Assembly (NCBI GenBank): GCA_029262005.1
Contig: JAJDAG010000021.1
Location: 1 to 34,309 of the forward strand
Direction of reading: 5' to 3'
DNA from: Candidatus Zhuqueibacterota bacterium
GTDB taxonomy: Bacteria; Zhuqueibacterota; Zhuqueibacteria; Oceanimicrobiales; Oceanimicrobiaceae
Length of the DNA stretch: 34,309 bases
Shown here: piece after piece, positions 28,322-34,309 of the stretch
Layout: each line of letters starts with the position of its first letter
Numbering within the stretch: position 1 is the first letter of the stretch
Translations under genes and position numbers: made by a program
Notes under the pieces: model-generated
Told to the model about the DNA's origin: nothing
Databases searched by the model: none
What the model saw: the letters and a program-made list of their open reading frames with translations, nothing else

Positions 28322-28525
28322 TTTTCCTCCTGTTTCCGGTTCAAAAACGTTATTTTGAGAAGTTGGTGAGTGGGTCTGGTTGCTCGTGTGCTATTTGCAC
28401 GAGTTTCTTCCTCCCGGCTGTGATTTGTGGGTGATTGAATTTATTCTTGCCAATCTCTTTGAGGCGTACAGACCCGGAAAATGCAGACTGTTCTAATTGT
28501 GAATTGTTGGTTCAGGTGCAGCTTT

Positions 28526-29500
28526 TTATAGTTCAACTTGTTTGCCCAAATTCATTTTTTCTGCGTTTATCAACACGTGATTCGCGGCAAGGAGATCCTG
28601 GATGGCGTTGCCAACGGATTTGAATACTGTGATTTCTTCTGCAGATTCACGGCCTGATTTATTGCCGGCAGCGATTTCACCCAGCTCCGCGTGAATGTGC
28701 TCAGGTTTAATTTGGCCGGTTTTCAGTGGCGCTATCAGGTCACCGGCTTCTCTCAGGCAGGATTCGCGGTGGTCTACTACAACTTTGGCGCGTACAATGG
28801 TTGCAACGGGAATTTCGCACATGCCTGGTTTATAGGAGCCAACTGCGTTAATATGTACGCCCGGCCTCAGATTCTCGTGGGCGAAAACGGCTGCGGTTGC
28901 TGTTGTGGCAGTGCAGATAATATCCGCACACGCGAGCTTTCTGGGTGTAGATGTGACTTCCACAGACAGCCCCAGGCGCTCACTCATTTCATGGGCAAAG
29001 CGTTCTGCACGCGCGCTGTTTCTGCCCAAAACAGTTACTTTCTGAATAGTTCTGACTTGGCAGATTGCCTCCAACTGGAAGCGTGCTTGTACGCCCGTGC
29101 CGATGATTGCGGCAACGGAGGCATTTTTTCTGGACAGCAAATCGGTTGCCAAACCCGAAGCAGCGCCGGTTCGCAGAGCAGTCAAATGTTCTCCATCCAT
29201 TAAAGCCAGGGCCCGGCCAGTCGTTGCATCGAACAACAGGACCATTGCTTGAATCAGTGGCAAGCCCTGCTGTTGATTTTTATCCATAATGGAGACCAGC
29301 TTGTACCCAAGGCGGTGCAAGTCAGGAGAGTACGCCGGCATAATAAGCGCCCGGCCCTGTTCTGAATCCAACTCCAGGTTCATTCGCACCGGAACGGTTG
29401 CCCGGCCGGAAGAGAGTTGCGTGAAAGCTTCATGCATTAACGGGATGGCCTCCTGCATGGAAAGCGCCTGACGAACATCATTTTTTGAGAGGATTCGAAT
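28526..29500 (-). CDS. Ornithine cyclodeaminase/mu-crystallin family enzyme (possible ketimine or pyrroline-2-carboxylate reductase)
   Basis: The NAD(P) loop reads IGTGVQA, and the block HLTALRTGAASGLAT is the family hallmark. At the position of the catalytic Asp of ornithine cyclodeaminase the sequence is GSYKPGMCEI, with Ser, as in mu-crystallin/ketimine-reductase-like members. A reductase acting on delta1-pyrroline-2-carboxylate would complement the 3-hydroxyproline dehydratase at 15.1-16.1 kb; this is inference. The first ATG (29458) falls inside conserved sequence: the frame upstream still encodes IRILSKNDVRQALS, the usual N-terminus. I place the start provisionally at ATT 29500, 8 nt after GGAAA; an in-frame CTG about 24 nt further upstream is possible. 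Confidence 0.88.
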   Translation of the reverse strand: MRILSKNDVRQALSMQEAIPLMHEAFTQLSSGRATVPVRMNLELDSEQGRALIMPAYSPDLHRLGYKLVSIMDKNQQQGLPLIQAMVLLFDATTGRALALMDGEHLTALRTGAASGLATDLLSRKNASVAAIIGTGVQARFQLEAICQVRTIQKVTVLGRNSARAERFAHEMSERLGLSVEVTSTPRKLACADIICTATTATAAVFAHENLRPGVHINAVGSYKPGMCEIPVATIVRAKVVVDHRESCLREAGDLIAPLKTGQIKPEHIHAELGEIAAGNKSGRESAEEITVFKSVGNAIQDLLAANHVLINAEKMNLGKQVEL

Positions 29501-30130
29501 GTTTTTTTTCCGGTAGCTGGTCAGTAAGTTATATTGCTAAAATAGAAAAATTATCCTCAATGAGCAAGTCGGTTCTTGCTTTGTTTGCCGTAGAATAAAT
29601 TGAACCTCACCATTCAGCCTCGAAGACCAAAGCGTTGCATTCCAACAGAAATTGGTGAATCGTTACCATTCTATTTCGCCCCTTTGGTACTTGAGATAAA
29701 TGAGACTAATCTATTTCCAGGGCTTCGCCTTTCGCTATTGCATTTTTCCCCGTTGGGGCCTTCCGCAAAAAATCAGCTAAGCTGAGTTTATTGTATAACC
29801 CGGACCATAGTTTTAAGCTCTGGCAAAAAAACAATAACTTTTGAGTAAATCTGCCCTTCTCTTGCGACTGCCAAAGTGGTTGGGACGCTGAATAATTACA
29901 ATTGAAAGTATTATGCCTTTTTCAGGCAGCGTTCCAACCGGAGACATCATGGTTTGTTGTGAAAATGTCGATAAACTGAAAGTAACAGCTTGCGCCTTTA
30001 CAATATCAGTGCTTTGTCTACTGACACGGTTCTCAGGTCAGTCAAAATGAGCGATAAATGGCTTGTTGGGGCAATTAGGGCGTTAAGTTTTATACCTGTT
30101 TTTTTGAAGAACTTAAGCTGAATTTCAACT
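29501..30130. other. Gene-free region between divergent genes, with repeat-like elements
   Basis: No coding sequence is supported. From about 29690 to 29775 the sequence (CAGGGCTTCGCC, then CGTTGGGGCCTTCCGC) resembles a common dispersed intergenic element in FCB and related genomes. A separate 13-bp inverted repeat lies at 29878-29939. The region must hold the promoters of the two flanking genes, which I cannot locate with confidence. Confidence 0.4.
29878..29939. repeat. Imperfect 13-bp inverted repeat with 36-nt spacer
   Basis: GGTTGGGACGCTG (29878-29890) is the reverse complement of CAGCGTTCCAACC (29927-29939) with one G-T type difference. The spacer is AT-rich. The length and asymmetry do not look like a terminator; it may be a worn palindromic repeat or a regulator site upstream of the receiver-phosphatase gene. 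Confidence 0.6.
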
Positions 30131-31342
30131 ATGAAAGTACTGATAGCTGACGACGATGTGGATACACTGCGCCTGGTCAAGAGCTGCATAAAAAAGTGGG
30201 GTCACGATGTTATTGCTGTAAGCGACGGTGCCCAGGCTTTGAGCGTTCTTAAATCAAAGAATGCGCCTTCCCTGGCTATTCTTGATTGGAATATGCCAAA
30301 AGTCGATGGGCTCGAGGTCATTCGCCGCCTTCGCTCTGAAGATGCGGATAATCACGTTTATACCATTCTTTTAACCGCTAGAACTGAAAAACAAGATCTG
30401 CTTCTGGGGCTCAATTCGGGCGCAGATGACTATATTCGTAAACCGTTTGATCGGGAAGAACTCATCGCACGTTTGCGTGCGGGTCAACGCACTGTTCAAC
30501 TCGAACAGGAGCTGATAAAGCAAAATAAATTATTGTCCTCGGTCAACGGTGAGCTTGAAATAGCGAACGAGCGTTTGCAAAAAGATTTTGAAATTGCAGC
30601 TACGTTTCAGCAGTCATTGCTGCCGAAAAATTTACCGAAAATACCCGATCTGAGTATCGACTGGTTGTACAAACCGTGCGATGAACTCGCCGGAGACATG
30701 TTGAACATCTTCTGGCTTGACAAGCAACATCTTGGCCTCTACCTGTTGGATGTGAGCGGACATGGTGTGGCTTCTTCTTTCTTGACTGGAACGGTGAGCC
30801 GGTTGTTGACGCCGATTGGCGGGCAGTCATCGCTGGTGCGAACAAAAGGCAATGGTGCTATTGGCAATCGCCTGGTTTCTCCAGCAGATGTTATCACGCA
30901 ACTGAATGAACAATTTTATTTTGACCAGGAAATAGGGCATTATTTTACTATCATTTATGCTGTTTTTGATACTGTTTCGCATCTATTCCGCTTTGCAACA
31001 GCCGGGCATCCCGGTCCCATTGTTGTGGGCGCTGAAAAAGCGCCATCTGTAGTTGAAATGAACAGTTTTCCTATCGGATTTAATAAAGAGGCGAATTACA
31101 AAAACAAGGATATGAGCATTAACAAAGGCGAGCGGCTCTATCTGTATTCTGATGGCATCACCGAGGTGGCAAACAAACAAAATGAACTTTGGGGCGCTAA
31201 CCGTCTTGGGGAGGCTTTAAGTCGGGGACTCGGCAGTTCAATTAAGGAATCACTGCAATATGCTGTTAAGCTGGCTGAGCAATGGTCCGAGGGAAAAATC
31301 GACGACGATATCTCTTTGCTAGCCGTTGAAGTCCATGGCTAA
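30131..31342 (+). CDS. Receiver-PP2C (RsbU/SpoIIE-type) serine phosphatase
   Basis: An N-terminal receiver (D7-D9 acidic cluster, phosphoacceptor Asp52, KPF at the switch Lys) is joined by a helical linker (about 122-170) to a SpoIIE/PP2C phosphatase domain. The phosphatase metal motifs are seen as AGDMLN, LDVSGHG, TAGHPGP, LYSDGITE and DDDISLL. Such proteins dephosphorylate anti-sigma factor antagonists in partner-switching stress circuits when phosphorylated by a kinase. No STAS or anti-sigma gene is in the window. The gene stands alone and converges on the barrel gene with a 26-bp gap. Confidence 0.94.
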   Translation: MKVLIADDDVDTLRLVKSCIKKWGHDVIAVSDGAQALSVLKSKNAPSLAILDWNMPKVDGLEVIRRLRSEDADNHVYTILLTARTEKQDLLLGLNSGADDYIRKPFDREELIARLRAGQRTVQLEQELIKQNKLLSSVNGELEIANERLQKDFEIAATFQQSLLPKNLPKIPDLSIDWLYKPCDELAGDMLNIFWLDKQHLGLYLLDVSGHGVASSFLTGTVSRLLTPIGGQSSLVRTKGNGAIGNRLVSPADVITQLNEQFYFDQEIGHYFTIIYAVFDTVSHLFRFATAGHPGPIVVGAEKAPSVVEMNSFPIGFNKEANYKNKDMSINKGERLYLYSDGITEVANKQNELWGANRLGEALSRGLGSSIKESLQYAVKLAEQWSEGKIDDDISLLAVEVHG

Positions 31343-31368
31343 ATGCGCCTTCAGCGAACAGTGCTTTA

Positions 31369-32985
31369 TCAGAAACTCACACCAATTTCCATTGACAGTT
31401 GTTTTGATTTCGTGAATTTATCCAGGTATTGGCGGTAGTTGGCAGAAAGAAAAAAACGCTTCATAAAAGAGTAGTGTCCCTGCATTTCAACGTAGTAACT
31501 CTTTTTGGTTTGACCGGCCGTTTGGTAGATATAGCCTCCGCTACCCAAGGTTACCAACAATTTTCTTCCTAAAGGCAGACGATAGGTAAAAGTCGGCCGG
31601 TACGCAGTTGTAAATTCCGTGGAAACATGCGCGAGGCGCGCCGAAACTGAGTGCCCCTGAAATGGGAATCGTCGAATACCTAAGAAATATGACGAGGAAA
31701 CCGTGTTCGGAGTGTGACCCTCTTGAAAGCGTACGAACAAATTCGCTCCCAATCTTATGTTGGCCGGTAGATTCAAACTGAGTCCGGTACTCAGGCCTTT
31801 GCGCACAACGTCATCAAACAGACTGTCCGGCGTGTTTATTGTGTTCAGTGTACGAACATTTTTTCTTGCATCATAAGAAAAGTTAAGTGAAATTGCGTCG
31901 GAAAGATGAAGATTGGCAGTCAGATAAATGTTTGAAAATGTGAGGGACTTGCCTGCGGCAGCTCTGCGCCACCGTCGGTTCAAATCGATTTCCACACTTT
32001 GATACAGAGAAATTCTGTTTGCCAGTGTGTAGTTGTTTTGTAAATAAACAAACTCGCGATTGACTGTTCCGTTCTCTGAGCTCGCTGAAAATGCAACCGT
32101 TGTGGCAAACCTTTGGCGGGCATAAGAACCTGTTTCCAAGGCCAGAAATGCACCGTATTTGTTTCTTTTGGAGTTAAAGGCGGATGTCTGAAAATTGGGT
32201 TCCATACCGGCTGCCACTCCAACTCGAAAATGTGCACCGAGTCCTGTAGAAATATAGACACCATCAATGAGGCCAATGCCACGAATGTGGCGCGAATAAA
32301 CCCTGCCTATGCCGAAGCGCACTGCGGAGTTTTTAGGTGCATAGGATAGACAGATTTCAGAAACACGATGTACCCATTCGTCCCCGCGGAGTGAGTAGCC
32401 GGAGGAATATGAGCGGTTATAAAAACGCGAGCGCTGGCGCAAACGAAACTCCATTCCTGTCCCCAGAAGATTCTTAATTTTTAACCGCCCGCTCATACTG
32501 GGCTGGAAAGAAGACAAACGCATACCGCCATTGGCATCCTGCAGATAACTTTGAATTGAATAATATCCCTGAAGATGATTTGCCGCCTTCTTTTTGGTTT
32601 TTCGGGATACGCCTCTGCGCACTTTTTGTCGGGATTTCCTGACAGGTTGGCCTTCGCGTGAGTGCATTTCGGCTGAAAAATTAATATGTGGCAACACCAC
32701 TTTGTCCCCGATTTCAATTTTGAACATTGAGCGTATGACCCGAGCCGCAGTAGATTTGCTGGAAAGGTGTGTTATGACAACAAAGGCGCCGATCTGGCCA
32801 TCGTGAATAACTTTGAGCGTATCCCCCACTAAAAGTCCTTCACTTTTTCCGGCATTTACATAAACAGCATCTTTGGTGATATACTTCACAATAGGCTGCT
32901 TTTTTGATATTTGCTGACCATATATCGGCTGTCCGGAAAACATAATGGAACTTATAAGAAGCAGTGCTGAGTTGAAACGCATCAT
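31369..32985 (-). CDS. Outer-membrane beta-barrel protein downstream of multiheme cytochrome
   Basis: A signal peptide (ALLLISSIMFSGQPIYG) is followed at about 30-100 by a small beta domain resembling FlgT-type or SH3-like modules (AVYVNAGKSEGLLVGDTLKV). A basic linker (about 113-135) leads to a region of alternating strands and aromatic girdles (about 140-538) that ends in Phe (MEIGVSF), the usual terminal residue of outer-membrane barrels. AAGGAG lies 7 nt before the ATG. The gene starts 15 bp after the cytochrome stop, so the two are almost certainly cotranscribed. A role as an outer-membrane partner of the cytochrome is inferred from position. I find no CxxCH sites in it and recognise no named family. 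Confidence 0.8.
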   Translation of the reverse strand: MMRFNSALLLISSIMFSGQPIYGQQISKKQPIVKYITKDAVYVNAGKSEGLLVGDTLKVIHDGQIGAFVVITHLSSKSTAARVIRSMFKIEIGDKVVLPHINFSAEMHSREGQPVRKSRQKVRRGVSRKTKKKAANHLQGYYSIQSYLQDANGGMRLSSFQPSMSGRLKIKNLLGTGMEFRLRQRSRFYNRSYSSGYSLRGDEWVHRVSEICLSYAPKNSAVRFGIGRVYSRHIRGIGLIDGVYISTGLGAHFRVGVAAGMEPNFQTSAFNSKRNKYGAFLALETGSYARQRFATTVAFSASSENGTVNREFVYLQNNYTLANRISLYQSVEIDLNRRWRRAAAGKSLTFSNIYLTANLHLSDAISLNFSYDARKNVRTLNTINTPDSLFDDVVRKGLSTGLSLNLPANIRLGANLFVRFQEGHTPNTVSSSYFLGIRRFPFQGHSVSARLAHVSTEFTTAYRPTFTYRLPLGRKLLVTLGSGGYIYQTAGQTKKSYYVEMQGHYSFMKRFFLSANYRQYLDKFTKSKQLSMEIGVSF

Positions 32986-33000
32986 ATTAAATCTCCTTGG

Positions 33001-34309
33001 TCAATCATCGGCTTTACCATCGGGGTGACAGTTGTAACAAGCGCTACTTTGGTAAATGTAATTATTGACCCCCCGGTGCTCGTCATCCATATCTTGTTTA
33101 TTGTGCTCATGACAGTTCAGGCAAGAGAACACTCTGTAGTTGTTGGAATTTGTATGGCAATCAGCGCAGGCACTCCACTCGCCATTGTGTTCCCCTGAAT
33201 AAATGGGAAAATAATCCGCGTCGTGATTTGCAAAACTTCCTTTTTTGCCATCGGGATGACATTGCAGGCAGTCGTTGCTGTTGTAGGAATAACCCGGGAA
33301 CCCATTGTGCACCTGATTCATGGCAGATTGTCTGTGCTCGTGACAGTTCAGGCAGGAAAAGACGCTGTAGTTATTTGGATTGGTGTGACATTCCAAACAT
33401 TCACTCCATTCATTATTATGTGTTCCTGAATAAATTGGAAAATAATCCGCGTCGTGATTTGCAAAACTTCCTTTTTTGCCATCGGGATGACATTGCAGGC
33501 AGTCGTTGCTGTTGTAGGAATAACCCGGGAACCCATTGTGCACCTGATTCATGGCAGATTGTGAATGTTCATGGCAAGTCAGGCAATCGAAGATTTTACG
33601 GTTGCTTTGGTCTGTGTGACACTCGAGGCAGTCATCCCATTCATTGTTGTGCTTGCCGGAGTAAATCGGGAAATACTCGGTGTCGTGGTCACGAAACTCA
33701 GCTTTCTCACCGGTCGGGTGACAGAACAGGCAGCTTTCGCTGTCAAAAGCGTAGTCCGTGATGCCGTTGTGCTTGGGATCAATTTCCGACTGAGCGTGCT
33801 CGTGGCAGGTCAGGCAGTCATACACTTTTCGGTTGCCGGTTTGCGTGTGGCATTCAGCACAGTCACTCCAGGCATGATTGTGCTCTCCTGAATAAATTGG
33901 GAAAAACTGCATGTCATGTTCAGCGAATTTTTCTTTTTTACCATCGGGGTGGCATTCAAAGCATTTCGTGCTATTGTACGCATAGTCGGGAATACCATTG
34001 TGTTCCGAATCCATTTCCGACTGTGAATGTTCATGGCAGGTCAGGCAGTCGAAGATTTTACGGTTGCTTTGGTCTGTGTGACACTCGAAGCAGTCGTCCC
34101 ATTCATTGTTGTGCTCGCCGGAGTAAATCGGGAAATGCTCTGTGTCGTGGTCACGAAACTCAGCTTTTTCACCTGCCGGGTGACAGAACAGGCAGCTCGG
34201 ACTGTCAAAAGCGTAACCCGTGATGCCGTTGTGTTTTGGGTCCATTTCCGACTGAGCGTGCTCGTGGCAGGTCAGGCAGTCGAAAATTTTACGGTTGCTT
34301 TGGTCTGTG
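33001..34309 (-). CDS. Tandem triheme-repeat multiheme cytochrome c (5' partial)
   Basis: The frame runs off the right window edge; the ATG at 34245 is internal because heme-motif sequence continues upstream of it. The visible 436 residues contain 17 CxxCH heme-attachment sites. They form five 77-residue units, each with three sites in the order CL(T/N)CHEH, then C(x)2CHPxG, then C(x)2CHT, plus a final partial unit with two sites. Each unit also holds conserved His residues (EH, HNG, HD and EHN contexts) that could be distal ligands, and a HFPIYSG-like block. Export and cytochrome c maturation are implied. The layout recalls chained triheme (cytochrome c7-type) domains, but the unit is not one I can name. 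The barrel gene follows 15 bp downstream. Confidence 0.92.
   Translation of the reverse strand, partial: TDQSNRKIFDCLTCHEHAQSEMDPKHNGITGYAFDSPSCLFCHPAGEKAEFRDHDTEHFPIYSGEHNNEWDDCFECHTDQSNRKIFDCLTCHEHSQSEMDSEHNGIPDYAYNSTKCFECHPDGKKEKFAEHDMQFFPIYSGEHNHAWSDCAECHTQTGNRKVYDCLTCHEHAQSEIDPKHNGITDYAFDSESCLFCHPTGEKAEFRDHDTEYFPIYSGKHNNEWDDCLECHTDQSNRKIFDCLTCHEHSQSAMNQVHNGFPGYSYNSNDCLQCHPDGKKGSFANHDADYFPIYSGTHNNEWSECLECHTNPNNYSVFSCLNCHEHRQSAMNQVHNGFPGYSYNSNDCLQCHPDGKKGSFANHDADYFPIYSGEHNGEWSACADCHTNSNNYRVFSCLNCHEHNKQDMDDEHRGVNNYIYQSSACYNCHPDGKADD
33001..34309 (-). repeat. 231-bp coding tandem repeat with 462-bp higher-order period
   Basis: The cytochrome gene is built of 231-bp (77-codon) units. Positions 33206-33331 and 33437-33562 are identical over 126 bp at an offset of 231. 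A second similarity runs at an offset of 462 (for example 33561 onward against 34023 onward), so pairs of units also recur. The array continues past the window edge. Confidence 0.9.

Noticed and set aside
29600-29785. A 61-codon plus-strand frame in the gap before the receiver-phosphatase gene
   Set aside because: It coincides with repeat-like intergenic sequence, has no ribosome site and no recognisable protein pattern.
33150-33761. A 203-codon plus-strand frame opposite the cytochrome
   Set aside because: It is the antisense shadow of the 231-bp repeat units; its repeats mirror the coding array and no start signal is present.
33001-34309. Regular repeats as a possible CRISPR array
   Set aside because: The period is 231 bp and every unit is in frame with conserved heme motifs, so it is a coding tandem repeat.

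Overview
The window reads like a chromosomal segment of a Gram-negative bacterium from the FCB side of the tree (Calditrichota, KSB1, Ignavibacteria or Marinimicrobia type). I infer this from the FlgD-like/type IX-type C-terminal sorting domain on the first protein (motif NFPNPFNP), an outer-membrane beta-barrel ending in Phe, sigma-54 regulation, and typical FCB accessory proteins. No plasmid, phage or insertion-sequence genes are visible. The bacterial group is an inference, not an identification.

Layout. 1-1.7 kb: 3' part of a secreted LamG/beta-helix protein with a sorting domain, closed by a strong hairpin. 1.7-3.7 kb (minus): thiC with a TPP riboswitch and attenuator about 400 nt upstream; a decayed four-helix-bundle (S23/IVS-type) pseudogene lies between them. 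3.8-5.0 kb (minus): an unusual cold-shock/AlbA_2/TerB-like fusion. 5.0-5.8 kb: gene-free, with worn repeat-like fragments and the fabV promoter. 5.8-10.1 kb (plus): fabV, an XdhC-type protein, a pteridine-reductase-like SDR and a phospholipase D-family protein. 10.1-13.3 kb (minus): a compact four-gene run with an NtrC-type regulator, an EamA transporter, a half-size VOC protein and a FolB-cupin fusion. 13.6-16.1 kb (minus): trans-3-hydroxy-L-proline dehydratase and an Xaa-Pro aminopeptidase. 16.4-20.4 kb (plus): YgjV-like membrane protein, metallo-beta-lactamase-fold hydrolase, HutF-like deiminase, patatin. 20.5-23.7 kb (minus): receiver protein, CPBP protease, TrmH-type RNA methyltransferase, PTS IIA, tRNA-Asp and a small membrane protein. 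23.8-26.9 kb (plus): ABC-F ATPase, MazG-like pyrophosphohydrolase, alpha/beta hydrolase. 27.0-29.5 kb (minus): secreted BNR-repeat protein and an ornithine cyclodeaminase/mu-crystallin-family enzyme. 30.1-31.3 kb (plus): receiver-PP2C phosphatase. 31.4-34.3 kb (minus): a tandem-repeat multiheme cytochrome c, open at the window edge, followed 15 bp later by an outer-membrane beta-barrel protein.

How the genes fit together. The strongest candidate for an undescribed system is the last pair. At least 17 CxxCH heme sites sit in about 436 residues, arranged as 77-residue triheme units, and the next gene encodes a barrel. This suggests an extracellular or cross-outer-membrane electron conduit. A second theme is hydroxyproline or proline-peptide catabolism: Xaa-Pro peptidase, 3-hydroxyproline dehydratase with Cys107/Thr271, and a possible pyrroline-2-carboxylate/ketimine reductase 12 kb away. 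A looser pterin theme links the XdhC protein, the TGxxxRxG-type SDR and the FolB-cupin fusion.
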